36,287 nucleotides of DNA from Opitutales bacterium (GTDB taxonomy: Bacteria > Verrucomicrobiota > Verrucomicrobiia > Opitutales > Seribacteraceae). Both the position numbers and the translations under genes were made by a program. Location of the stretch: the NCBI GenBank assembly GCA_029254745.1, contig JAQWWZ010000042.1, positions 1-36,287 on the forward strand, written 5' to 3'. Below the pieces are notes generated by a model. That model had not been told where the DNA came from, ran no database searches, and saw only the letters and a list, made by a program, of their open reading frames with translations. Positions 23,931 to 32,796 of the stretch are shown piece after piece. Within the stretch, counting starts at the first letter, position 1, and the number at the start of each line of letters is the position of its first letter.

Positions 23931-26120
23931 ATGTACCGGTTTCCTCTTTTCTTTTTATTGTTCAGTTTCTCGATTTTGCATGCCCAAATACCCGCCGGTT
24001 ATAAAGTACAATCTGTCCCCCTCCCCCGCGGTTCAGTTTCCGTGCTTGGATTATGCCACAAACCGGACGGCACCCTGGCAGTCTGTACCTGGGAAGGAGA
24101 AGTTTGGGAAAGAAAAAACGAAGTGTGGACCAAGTTTGCCGAAAACCTGATGGAACCAAACGGCATCTATTATGATCTTGAAGAAGATGCATATTATGTG
24201 GCCCAAAAACCAGAGCTAACCAAGCTTATTGACTTTGATAAAGATGGCGTTTGTGATCGTTATGACTGTGTTACCGATGCGTTTGGAATATCTGGTGAAT
24301 ATCATGAATATCACTTTGGTCCAGTGGCCGATTCACTGGGTAGGAAATATGCATCTTTGAACTTAGGTGCTCGGGGAGAATTTACCGTGCCAGACGGAAA
24401 ACCATTTGGCAAAGGGGGCGGTAATATGTCCTACAATGCCCCATGGCGTGGCTGGGTATATCGCTCTGACCGCAAGGGTCATTTTCAGCCACTTGCCAGC
24501 GGATTCCGTTCTCCCTGTGGGATTGGCATGAGCCCCGATGATGAGCTCTTTATTACAGATAATCAAGGAGACTGGGTAGCAGACTGTGCCCTCTATCATG
24601 TTCGGGAAGGAAATTTTTACGGACATCCTGCCTCCCTGCCTGCCCGACCTGATTTCACCAAGGAAAAAGTATTGTCTCTCACCGCTCAAGACTTTGAAAA
24701 AATACGTACACCTCCAGCCGTTTGGTTAGTTCGTGAGGAAATTGCCAATTCCCCGGGCAGTCCAATTTGGGATACAACCAAAGGTAAATTTGGACCCTTC
24801 GAAGGACAAATTTTTGTCGGGGACCAAAGGCAATCCAATTATTTCCGCTGTGGCGTTGAGAAAGTAAATGACAAATACCAGGGATGGTGCGTAGATTTTC
24901 TTCGCGGTTTGGAAAGCGGACCAGTAAAAATGTCCTTTGATTCAAAGGGTCGGCTTTGGTCAGCCCAGGTGGGCAGAGGGTGGTTTAGTAAAGGAGGTAA
25001 GCGTACGGCGATTCAATATGTTGAATGGGATAAGGAAACCATCCCTTTTGCAATCAAATCAGCAAGTGTAACCAAGACTGGATTTTCCGTTCAGTTCACG
25101 CAGAAAATTGGAAAGAAAATGACTCCAAAAGTTTGCAACTGGAAGTATCATTATTACAGCACTTATGGCTCTCCACCGGTGGAACAACAGGAATTAAAGG
25201 TGAGTAATTATCAACTTTCCAAGGACCGGAAAACAGTCTCATTTGATGTCCCCTTGAGTGAAGGTAAAATATATGCGATTACCTTTTCTGAACAAAAAAA
25301 CACGAAAGCCAAATTGCTGGATTTTGACACCATTTACTACACCCTCAACCAAACGAGACCGGTACGGGTTTCACGCCCTGGAAGAAATGTGGGCTGGAGT
25401 CTTGCAGGATCTGGATGGAGTCGAAATGATAAGAATCGCCCCTTACCCCCTGTTGTTACTCCTCTGCCCTTAGAAATATGCACCCTGCCCGCTCCCGGGC
25501 ATGCCACTGTTCTAGATGCATCCCAATGGAGCAACCCAAATTGGAAATTCGACAAAAATGGAAACATGTCTCGGAGTAAGGGAAACAATTCCACAAAGAA
25601 GGCTTATGGCAATGCCCGTATTCATTTGGAATTCCGCTTTGATCTCTCGGTCAATCCGCAATGGAAAGGACAACTCTACGGAAACTCAGGAATCTTTTTA
25701 ATGTCAGGCTACGAAATGCAGGTGGTTAACAGCTTCCAAAATCCTACATTTGCAGACGGGACCTGTGGATCCATTTATGGCCAACACCCGCCACGGGTAA
25801 ACTCATCGCGAAAACCAGGAGAATGGCAGTCTTATGACATTATGATGAAAGCACCCGTTTTTTCCGGGCAAGGAAAAGTAGACAAACCCCTCAGGGTCAC
25901 CGCATTTCATAATGGTATCCTTATTCATAATGATGTGTGGGTTTACGGAGAAGTAGGCGGACCTTACAAGAAACATGGTAAAAGGCCTCTCTTGATCCAG
26001 GATCACAAAGGTACCGGAGTTTCCTTTCGTAACCTCTGGATTATAGAAGATTTTCCATATGAACAGAACTTGCCTGATTTCCGTAACATCTTTACGCCTG
26101 GAACAGCTTCATCAATTTAA
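23931..26120 (+). CDS. Secreted beta-propeller fused to C-terminal DUF1080 domain
   Basis: 729 residues with a signal peptide (MYRFPLFFLLFSFSILHAQ). Residues ~20-370 resemble the sugar-dehydrogenase/PVC-type propeller, with PNGIYYDLEEDAYYVAQKPELT, DKDGVCDRYD, FRSPCGIGMSPDDELFITDNQGDW and DSKGRLWSAQVGRGW. A linker with Ig-like strands follows. Residues ~530-720 are a DUF1080 jelly roll: NSGIFLMSGYEMQVVNSF, WQSYDIMMKAP, and VSFRNLWIIEDF at the end. The fusion links a possible oxidoreductase propeller with a possible 3-keto-glycoside cleaving domain. It has no CxxCH, so a cytochrome partner is likely, and both adjacent cytochrome-type proteins qualify. Confidence 0.87.
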   Translation: MYRFPLFFLLFSFSILHAQIPAGYKVQSVPLPRGSVSVLGLCHKPDGTLAVCTWEGEVWERKNEVWTKFAENLMEPNGIYYDLEEDAYYVAQKPELTKLIDFDKDGVCDRYDCVTDAFGISGEYHEYHFGPVADSLGRKYASLNLGARGEFTVPDGKPFGKGGGNMSYNAPWRGWVYRSDRKGHFQPLASGFRSPCGIGMSPDDELFITDNQGDWVADCALYHVREGNFYGHPASLPARPDFTKEKVLSLTAQDFEKIRTPPAVWLVREEIANSPGSPIWDTTKGKFGPFEGQIFVGDQRQSNYFRCGVEKVNDKYQGWCVDFLRGLESGPVKMSFDSKGRLWSAQVGRGWFSKGGKRTAIQYVEWDKETIPFAIKSASVTKTGFSVQFTQKIGKKMTPKVCNWKYHYYSTYGSPPVEQQELKVSNYQLSKDRKTVSFDVPLSEGKIYAITFSEQKNTKAKLLDFDTIYYTLNQTRPVRVSRPGRNVGWSLAGSGWSRNDKNRPLPPVVTPLPLEICTLPAPGHATVLDASQWSNPNWKFDKNGNMSRSKGNNSTKKAYGNARIHLEFRFDLSVNPQWKGQLYGNSGIFLMSGYEMQVVNSFQNPTFADGTCGSIYGQHPPRVNSSRKPGEWQSYDIMMKAPVFSGQGKVDKPLRVTAFHNGILIHNDVWVYGEVGGPYKKHGKRPLLIQDHKGTGVSFRNLWIIEDFPYEQNLPDFRNIFTPGTASSI

Positions 26121-26178
26121 AATCATCCAGCCACTACCTAAGAGTTGCGCTTAACATTTAAATTTGTTCAAAGAATGG

Positions 26179-27216
26179 ATGTTCCATCTCATTCGTACCC
26201 TCCTAACAAAGACTAATTTTTTTTGCTATGTGCTTTTCACAGTGCATGTTGGAACCCTGCCTATCCATGCTCAGCAACAATCAACCAAGGATATAAAAAG
26301 TATTCTTTTCATCGCTGGTGATACCAAACATCGTCACGGTTTCCACGAATACAAAGCAGGATCAATTTTACTGGCCAATGCGTTGAATAAAAGTGGGCTT
26401 CCCGTTTCTGCCAAGGTTCATTGGTACGGTTGGCCCGAAGATGAGTCTATATTTAATGATGTAAATGCCTGCATCATTTACGCGGATGGTGGAGGTGAAT
26501 TTGGAGAGAAATATGCCTTCCTCGATCAAAAGATTAAAACGGGAATGGGTATCATGTTTATGCACTATGGCGTACATCCCACGAAAGAAGTGGCCGAAAA
26601 TTATTACCATGCATGGATTGGAGGGTATTATGATGATAATTTCTCGGTCAACCCCTCTTGGGTTGCAGATATTAAGCCCAGAAAGAATCATCCCGTTGGT
26701 CGGGGCGTTGGCTCACTCACAGCCTACGATGAATTTTACTGGAACCTTAATTTCCCAAGTGGTAAAAAATGTAATCATTGTTACCCCCTCGCCACCGCTA
26801 TCCCCACCGAAAAAAATATGATTCGATATGGAAGTTCGAAGTTTTGGAACAAACAGGCCGAAGAAAAACTGGGTACCCCTCAAGCTTTACTATGGTGCTC
26901 AGACCCAAATCAGGGAGCCAGAGGTGCCGGTTTTGTGGGTGGACACTACCACCGAAATTGGGCAATCAACGACTACAGGAAATTAATTCTTAATACCATC
27001 GCCTGGGTTGCCCGGGTTGAGGTTCCCGAAGAAGGAGTTTCATCCTCAAATGTGACCAGGGCCATGCTCAATAAAAACCTCAACCGTCCAGATTATCCTG
27101 AGGAAATTGAATTACCCACGACCGATCTTTTAACCCAAGAGCCCGGGAAAAAACCGATACTTGGATCCAATGGAAGAATGCCCCCGCGAGCATCTAAAAA
27201 GCCAAAGAAAAAATAA
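26179..27216 (+). CDS. Secreted ThuA-domain protein
   Basis: About 345 residues from ATG 26179; a TTG at 26164 could add five. A signal peptide (to ~PIHAQQ) leads into a ThuA-like glutamine-amidotransferase-fold domain, with ILFIAGDTKHRHGFHEYKAG, ACIIYADGGGE, GIMFMHYGVHP and a late GARGAGFVGGHYHRNW followed by ILNTIAWVARVEVP. ThuA of rhizobia acts with ThuB in the 3-keto-trehalose route, so this again points to keto-sugar chemistry. The C-terminal tail is basic (ASKKPKKK). It is the second-to-last gene of the run, 20 bp before the large PVC-type protein. Confidence 0.9.
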   Translation: MFHLIRTLLTKTNFFCYVLFTVHVGTLPIHAQQQSTKDIKSILFIAGDTKHRHGFHEYKAGSILLANALNKSGLPVSAKVHWYGWPEDESIFNDVNACIIYADGGGEFGEKYAFLDQKIKTGMGIMFMHYGVHPTKEVAENYYHAWIGGYYDDNFSVNPSWVADIKPRKNHPVGRGVGSLTAYDEFYWNLNFPSGKKCNHCYPLATAIPTEKNMIRYGSSKFWNKQAEEKLGTPQALLWCSDPNQGARGAGFVGGHYHRNWAINDYRKLILNTIAWVARVEVPEEGVSSSNVTRAMLNKNLNRPDYPEEIELPTTDLLTQEPGKKPILGSNGRMPPRASKKPKKK

Positions 27217-27236
27217 CCCTTTCTGCTTCACCCTCT

Positions 27237-29930
27237 ATGAAATTCCCTCCACTCTTCCTCCTGATTTCTGGCCTAGGTATAAGTACCGCCCTTTCTGCAC
27301 CTCCTAAAAGCTCAGCAATGGCATGGCCCCCAGCAGTCAAAACCAATCATGTCGGGGTCGATAAATTTTCGACCAGTCTCGACCTGGAGGTAACCTTATG
27401 GGCCAAGAGCCCAAAGTTTTATAACCCCACGAATATGTCCATCGACCCGCAGGGAAGAATTTGGGTTACCGAGGGAGTAAACTATCGAGAAAAGCTTGGT
27501 ATTCGACGAAACGCTGGTGACCGGATCATGGTGCTGATCGATTCGAACAACGATGGCACAGCCGACCAGTCAAAAGTATTCCTGCAGGACCCATATTTAG
27601 AATCGCCCCTGGGTATCGCTGTATTTGATAATCAAATTATTATTTCCCAACCTCCGGACATTGTTATCTACACGGATGTAAACCGGGATCTCAGGTTTGA
27701 TCCAAAAGTCGATAAAAAAGAAATTCTACTCACTGGTTTTAATGGTCGCCAGCATGATCACTCCCTTCACTCCATCACCTCTGGACCGGATGGAAAATGG
27801 TACTTCAATAGTGGGAATTGTGGAGCCATCTTCACCGATAATTCGGGAAAGACATTTCGGATGAATACCAACTATCGTGGTGGCACCAGTGAGAAATATT
27901 TCTACACCCCTACCGATAAACTTAAAGGAGCCAAAAGTGATGATGGCTATGTTTGGAGTTCCGGCTTCAGCGTACGAATGAATCCCAACGGAACCGATGC
28001 AGAGATTATTGGTCATGGCTACCGAAATAGTTACGAGCAGGTAGTTAATTCCCTGGGTGATATGTATCAAAGTGATAACGATGATTATTCAAGTTGCCGT
28101 AATTCCTATGTCTTGGAATTTGGATCCGCAGGCTACTATTCTCTGAACGGACAACATAAATGGCAGGCTGATAAACGCCCGGGACAAGCAATCCCTCGGG
28201 CTCACTGGAGGCAGGATGACCCGGGCACATTTGATGCAGGTGATGTCTATGGTTCAGGCGGACCAACCGGTGTAACTTTTTATGAGAATGGAGCACTGGG
28301 AGAAGAGTGGATTGGTACCTACCTTTCCGGTGAAGCCTCCCGAAACACAGTATTTGGATACAAACCCAAACCCCAAGGGGCCACCTATAGCATGGATCGT
28401 TTTAATTTTCTGACCACCCGGAGCTTATCATCAGGTATGAGCGAAAAAGAGCGGGATGAGCGGGTACATTTTCGACCCTCTGATATTTCCGTTGGTCCCG
28501 ATGGAGCTCTTTATGTTGCAGACTGGTATGATCCCGGTTCGGGAGGTCACGCCACCCGCGATGAATCCTCCTCCGGTGCCATATACCGGATTGCACCCAA
28601 AAACTTTCACTCCATTACCCCAAAATTAAACCTATCGACAATATCAGGTCAGGTGGAAGCCCTGCTCAGCCCAAACCCGAATGTAAGATTTCTTGGCGTT
28701 GAGGCATTGAAACAAAAAGGAGCAAAAGCGTATTCACAAGTGTCCAAATTACTGAGCCACAAAAACCCATACATCGCAGCACGGGCGATTTGGTTACTGC
28801 CATATTTGGGGCATCAGGGAATTGGTAAATTATATCAAACCCTGCAGGCGGAAAATCCGGTTTTCCGACTCGTTTCGTATCGGAGTCTGAGAAGGTCAGG
28901 AGCCGAGCTTTTACCACATGCTGTAAAAATGGCAAGAGACCCAAGCCCAGGAGTCCGCCGAGATGTGGCACTATCGATGAGAGCATTCCAGGCCAAACAA
29001 GCCAACCCCATCTTAAAGGAAGTTGCCCAAAGATATGATGGCGTAGACAAAAATTATGTGGAATCAATTGGGCTCGGAGCTGCAGGCAAAGAGGCAGAGG
29101 TATGGAAATACTTACGGGGTGCACTCAAAAGACAAAACTCCTCGAAATGGGATACACCCTTTGCCCGTATCACTTGGCGTTTGGGAACCAAAGAAGCTAT
29201 TCCCGATCTTACAGAAAGAGTAAAAAATCAAAATCTTGCGATAGAGGACAGGCTTTTTGCTGTTGAATCGATTGCCTTCATCAACCACCCCCTTGCCCCC
29301 GATGCTCTCTTTGCTTTGGGTAAGAGTCTGACAGAATCAAGAATCAAACAGGCCATCACTCAATGGATCTTAAGGCGCAGCCTTACGTCATGGAGCCAAT
29401 ACGATTTAAAAAACCGGCTTAAAAGCTCTGGAATCTACGACCCGGAAAGCACTCAAATTATTCCCATCAGCACCCCGAAACCAAGCCAGAAAAAAAAGCT
29501 AAAAGTTGAGGAAATTGCAAAGCTACAAGGTGACCCCACCCGAGGAAAAACTACCATCATGCGCTGCACTATGTGCCATGAGGTGAACGGGCTTGGAGCT
29601 AATTATGGGCCAAGATTAGAAGGCTGGGCCGCCAAACAATCAACCAGTGCGATTATTCATGCCATCATTAATCCATCTCAAGGCATTGCCCATGGATTTC
29701 AAGGTACAGAGTATATTCTTAAAGACGGGGGCATCATTCATGGAATCACTGAATCTCAAGGTGATCCCGCTATCGTGCTTACCCAGGGCGGACTGACTCA
29801 AATGGTTCCCCGGTCCAAGGTAGAAAGCTCAAAGAGAATGAAGCGTTCCCTCATGCTCTCCGCGGAACAACTTGCCCTTTCTTCCCAGGATGTCGCTGAC
29901 ATTGTTGCCTACATGAAAGGGTGGGAGTAG
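27237..29930 (+). CDS. PVC-type propeller, HEAT-repeat and heme-binding (CxxCH) protein
   Basis: 897 residues with a signal peptide (to ~ALSAPP). Residues ~45-460 are the membrane-bound-dehydrogenase/PVC-type propeller, with NPTNMSIDPQGRIWVTEGVNY, DSNNDGTADQSKVF, GRQHDHSLHSITSGPDGKWYF and SDISVGPDGALYVADWYDPG. Residues ~470-720 are helical HEAT-like repeats. A class I cytochrome c follows, with CTMCH at residues 777-781, then ANYGPRLEGW, and it ends in DVADIVAYMKGWE. Families TIGR02604 and TIGR02603 fit these parts. It is predicted to oxidise a sugar in the periplasm and pass electrons to the respiratory chain. The substrate and the cofactor are not proven by sequence. Confidence 0.93.
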   Translation: MKFPPLFLLISGLGISTALSAPPKSSAMAWPPAVKTNHVGVDKFSTSLDLEVTLWAKSPKFYNPTNMSIDPQGRIWVTEGVNYREKLGIRRNAGDRIMVLIDSNNDGTADQSKVFLQDPYLESPLGIAVFDNQIIISQPPDIVIYTDVNRDLRFDPKVDKKEILLTGFNGRQHDHSLHSITSGPDGKWYFNSGNCGAIFTDNSGKTFRMNTNYRGGTSEKYFYTPTDKLKGAKSDDGYVWSSGFSVRMNPNGTDAEIIGHGYRNSYEQVVNSLGDMYQSDNDDYSSCRNSYVLEFGSAGYYSLNGQHKWQADKRPGQAIPRAHWRQDDPGTFDAGDVYGSGGPTGVTFYENGALGEEWIGTYLSGEASRNTVFGYKPKPQGATYSMDRFNFLTTRSLSSGMSEKERDERVHFRPSDISVGPDGALYVADWYDPGSGGHATRDESSSGAIYRIAPKNFHSITPKLNLSTISGQVEALLSPNPNVRFLGVEALKQKGAKAYSQVSKLLSHKNPYIAARAIWLLPYLGHQGIGKLYQTLQAENPVFRLVSYRSLRRSGAELLPHAVKMARDPSPGVRRDVALSMRAFQAKQANPILKEVAQRYDGVDKNYVESIGLGAAGKEAEVWKYLRGALKRQNSSKWDTPFARITWRLGTKEAIPDLTERVKNQNLAIEDRLFAVESIAFINHPLAPDALFALGKSLTESRIKQAITQWILRRSLTSWSQYDLKNRLKSSGIYDPESTQIIPISTPKPSQKKKLKVEEIAKLQGDPTRGKTTIMRCTMCHEVNGLGANYGPRLEGWAAKQSTSAIIHAIINPSQGIAHGFQGTEYILKDGGIIHGITESQGDPAIVLTQGGLTQMVPRSKVESSKRMKRSLMLSAEQLALSSQDVADIVAYMKGWE

Positions 29931-29981
29931 AAGTTTCATTTTTTTAGGCAAACATTTTTCCTTTTGGAGTATTAGGTATAG

Positions 29982-30518
29982 ATGCATCCTAAAGAGAAAG
30001 ATAGGCACGACAGATTTCTTCAACTATATGTTGAGACGGAAAGTTCTTTGAGAGGATTTGTACGCTCTCTACTGCCAACTTTGGAAGATGCCAAAGAAGT
30101 AATGCAAGGCACAGCTGCGGTGCTTTGGCGAAAGTTTGATCAATTGGATTCCCCCGATAATTTCAGAAGATGGGCATTTGGAGTAGCGAGGTTTGAAGCA
30201 CTCTCCTACCGACGCGATAAGGCAAGGGACCGGCATGTCTTTAGTGAAGAACTTGTCATGCTGTTGGCAAAAGATGCTGAGAATGAAGCTGAACTCTTCG
30301 ATTTGGAAGAAAAGGCCCTGGAAGAATGCATCCGTAAATTACCTGAAAAAAATCGATCTCTCGTACAGGAAGCATATTTCACAGGCACTAGGATTGACCA
30401 AATAGCACAAAGAGCCGGACGCACTCCGATGTCTTTATACAAAGCATTACACCGTATTCGTGTAGCACTGGCAGACTGTATTCAAAAAGATATCAGAAAA
30501 CAGGAGGGGCGTGTGTGA
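29982..30518 (+). CDS. ECF sigma factor (Rhodopirellula/Verrucomicrobium-type)
   Basis: 178 residues. Region 2 holds LRGFVRSLLPTLEDAKEVMQG, AVLWRKFDQLDSPDNFRRWAFGVARFEALSYRRDKARDR, and region 4 holds LPEKNRSLVQEAYFTGTRIDQIAQRAGRTPMSLYKALHRIR. This matches the small sigma-70 group TIGR02989. It is paired with a FecR-domain membrane protein: the sigma stop overlaps the FecR GTG start by three bases. It probably transcribes a regulon controlled by that FecR protein. It begins 51 bp after the PVC-type gene, so it may also be carried by read-through from the sugar operon. Confidence 0.92.
   Translation: MHPKEKDRHDRFLQLYVETESSLRGFVRSLLPTLEDAKEVMQGTAAVLWRKFDQLDSPDNFRRWAFGVARFEALSYRRDKARDRHVFSEELVMLLAKDAENEAELFDLEEKALEECIRKLPEKNRSLVQEAYFTGTRIDQIAQRAGRTPMSLYKALHRIRVALADCIQKDIRKQEGRV
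30502..30507 (+). promoter_or_regulatory. Ribosome binding site for the GTG-initiated FecR gene
   Basis: AGGAGG lies 7 bases before the GTG at 30515. The start overlaps the sigma stop (GTGTGA), so this strong site fixes the GTG start and supports coupled translation. Confidence 0.75.
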
Positions 30519-31879
30519 AGTCATCCGAGGCAGACATGGAACTTGTCAGGCTCTACCTTGACTCTCAGGCAACGGCGGAAGAGGTGGGATTGTTGGAGCA
30601 AAAAATGAAAGATAATCTGCAACTCAGAAAAGATTTCCTGGCCTACACAAGAATAGATGCGGCCCTGCCCTACTCCATTAATCTCCCAAAGAGAGACAAT
30701 CAAATCCCTCCCCTCCTTTCCTATTGGCCTCTTTGGTTATCGGCCGCTGCTGCCTTACTCTTCCTTTTTGCCTCAAAATTTACACCAGCAAATCCAGCCA
30801 ATAACAGAATACCTGCTCAAACTATTGCTCATTTTGAAAAACTGGAAAATTGCAGATGGATGAACCCCAAAGAAGCACCAGTTCTGGGAAATTCTCTTTT
30901 TGTAAATGACCGCATTGAGCTATCCTCAGGAACCGCTCATATTCGTTTTGAAAACGGAGCCACTATGGAATTGATAGGGCCCTCTATTATACAGATCGAT
31001 TCAGCGAATTCCGTTTTCCTTACGATGGGAAGGACAAAGGTACTGGCTGACACTCCCGACTCACAGGGATTTTCCATCACCACCCCAAGTTCAACTTTTG
31101 TGGATCTGGGTACAGCCTTTACCGCTGCTGTCGCTCCCGACGGATTAAGTCGCTTGGATGTGAGCCAGGGAAAAGTAAATTTAATTGTGGAAGATGACCA
31201 TGATCACCACCTCATAGAAGCGGGACAAGCCATTTTTGTAGAACCTGGAAAACGAAAAGTTTTGGCAAAAATTGAGTCTGGATCTGAATCAAAAGCCTTT
31301 ATTTTCCCCACCATTCCGCCCCCAAGCCGAAATGATTACGCTGATGCCTCAAAAGGAATGGCAAGAGTTTCGGTACCTACAGGCAAGCTTCTTCAAAAAC
31401 CTAACTGGGAAGTCAACCCTCTCACTCTATTAGATGGAAAAGGCCAGTCTGAGCCCGATTCCCCCAAAGAGTCAGTCTTTTTAGAAAGGGAAGGCGGTAC
31501 TTACGGGAACTTACTCATTGATTTGGGTAAAGAAATAGGAATCGAACGGATAAACTCCTATTCTTGGCACCAACACCAAAAAGTAAAAAGTCATAAAAAC
31601 CGAGCTAGGCAAGTTTTTACCCTTTATGGATTTAAGGACAAAAAACTCCCTAATTTAAACCTGACAGCGAGCGAAACAGGATGGAACAGAATAGCACGCA
31701 TCAACAGCGACCATTTTTTTGATGTTAATCAAGACATCGATCGACCTGCCCAACAAGCCTGTTCGATTTTTGCCTCGAAGGGAAAAATAGGCTTTTTTCG
31801 CTATCTTTTGATCGAAGTACACGGGCCCACCTTCTTTGGTGAAATTGATGTGTTCGGAAACTCAGTAAATCCAAGATAA
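30515..31879 (+). CDS. FecR-domain membrane protein with F5/8 type C-like C-terminal domain
   Basis: 454 residues, GTG start. The helical cytoplasmic part (residues 1-65, LVRLYLDSQATAEEVGLLEQ) probably holds the sigma factor. One membrane segment follows (~68-88). The FecR domain covers ~110-250 with GTAHIRFENGATMELIGPS, ITTPSSTFVDLGTAFTAAV and SRLDVSQGKVNLIVEDD, then a His/Asp-rich DDHDHH patch. Residues ~300-450 form a beta-sandwich with LLIDLGKEIGIERINSYSW and RYLLIEVHGPTFFGEIDVFG, resembling F5/8 type C (discoidin) domains. It is likely the anti-sigma/sensor partner of the sigma factor upstream, with the sensing part in the periplasm. No TonB receptor is encoded beside it. Confidence 0.85.
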   Translation: MKSSEADMELVRLYLDSQATAEEVGLLEQKMKDNLQLRKDFLAYTRIDAALPYSINLPKRDNQIPPLLSYWPLWLSAAAALLFLFASKFTPANPANNRIPAQTIAHFEKLENCRWMNPKEAPVLGNSLFVNDRIELSSGTAHIRFENGATMELIGPSIIQIDSANSVFLTMGRTKVLADTPDSQGFSITTPSSTFVDLGTAFTAAVAPDGLSRLDVSQGKVNLIVEDDHDHHLIEAGQAIFVEPGKRKVLAKIESGSESKAFIFPTIPPPSRNDYADASKGMARVSVPTGKLLQKPNWEVNPLTLLDGKGQSEPDSPKESVFLEREGGTYGNLLIDLGKEIGIERINSYSWHQHQKVKSHKNRARQVFTLYGFKDKKLPNLNLTASETGWNRIARINSDHFFDVNQDIDRPAQQACSIFASKGKIGFFRYLLIEVHGPTFFGEIDVFGNSVNPR

Positions 31880-32254
31880 TCATCATCCAAGCAAAATGGC
31901 TCAACTTCGTTGCATCCAATTTAAATAAGTAGTTCCTTCCTTCTCTGGATCATCCCAACTTTAAGGAAAAGGCCTTCTATCTTAAACTGTACTGATCTCA
32001 TCGCCACCTTTACAGTATTACTGGATGTAAATATAAAATAAAAACTCCGAAGTGTGGAAGATAGTTTCAATTTTGCCCGCACTCCTGGACCCCAAAAAAA
32101 GAACAAACTGTCCCTCGATGGTCCACGGCATCTACACTATTGGTCAGAAGAAATTCAGGCTCATACACTCTGCTAAATCATAACAAGTTAAAAACACGAA
32201 AAAAAAGAAAAATAATAGTAAGAAATGAGTCAAAGTTGATATAGTAGGTGTCAC
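31880..32254. other. 375-bp non-coding gap between the two sigma/FecR pairs
   Basis: This gap should contain the end of the first FecR transcript and the promoter for the second sigma gene. No obvious terminator hairpin with a T-run is seen. The final ~70 bases are A-rich, and AGGTG just before ATG 32255 is a weak ribosome site. A 61-residue minus-strand frame exists at 31921-32106 but resembles nothing I recognise. Confidence 0.4.
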
Positions 32255-32785
32255 ATGGAAGACAAAACTAACGACGAGCACTCTCTTTTTCTTAGTTATC
32301 TCGCCTCAAGCGAGCCAATTATTCGTGCCTACCTCAGATCTTTGGTACAAGATTATCACGACCAATCCGAAATCATGCAAAATGTTTTCATTACTGCCTG
32401 GAATAAATTTTCAAGTTTTAGTGGATCTCAAGACGAATTTTGTAAATGGGCTTGTGTCATTGCCCGCTACCAAGCAATGAAACATCGCCAAAACCAAGCC
32501 AGGGACAGACTCGTTCTAAATGACAAATTAATTACTCTGATAGCCGATGAAGGAATAGAAGATCAATCCACCACCAAGCATTGGCACAAAAAATTGGATA
32601 TTTGCCTGCAGAAACTTTCACCCAGCAACCGAACCCTTATTCAAAAAGCCTACGAATTAGATCAATCGATTAAAGAACTAGCCAATTCATTAAATAAGAG
32701 CCCAAATTCATTTTACCAAAAATTACTGCGTATTCGAAAAAGCCTTTCCAAATGCATGGATACAGATCCGGCCCTTTATTCCTGA
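32255..32785 (+). CDS. ECF sigma factor, second paralog
   Basis: 176 residues. It shares layout and motifs with the first sigma protein: IIRAYLRSLVQDYHDQSEIMQN and KFSSFSGSQDEFCKWACVIARYQAMKHRQNQARDR in region 2, and LSPSNRTLIQKAYELDQSIKELANSLNKSPNSFYQKLLRIR in region 4. The FKFWA/DFRRWAF-type segment, LVLNDKLITLIAD and the CLQKLSP junction line up with the first copy, so the two genes probably arose from one family by divergence. The coding sequence is more AT-rich than the operons to the left. It is followed after 11 bp by its FecR partner. Confidence 0.9.
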   Translation: MEDKTNDEHSLFLSYLASSEPIIRAYLRSLVQDYHDQSEIMQNVFITAWNKFSSFSGSQDEFCKWACVIARYQAMKHRQNQARDRLVLNDKLITLIADEGIEDQSTTKHWHKKLDICLQKLSPSNRTLIQKAYELDQSIKELANSLNKSPNSFYQKLLRIRKSLSKCMDTDPALYS

Positions 32786-32796
32786 CATCAAATAAT

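Noticed and set aside
31921-32106. Minus-strand 61-residue frame as a gene
   Set aside because: Length and composition fit chance, no ribosome site or family is recognisable, so it is only mentioned under the gap.
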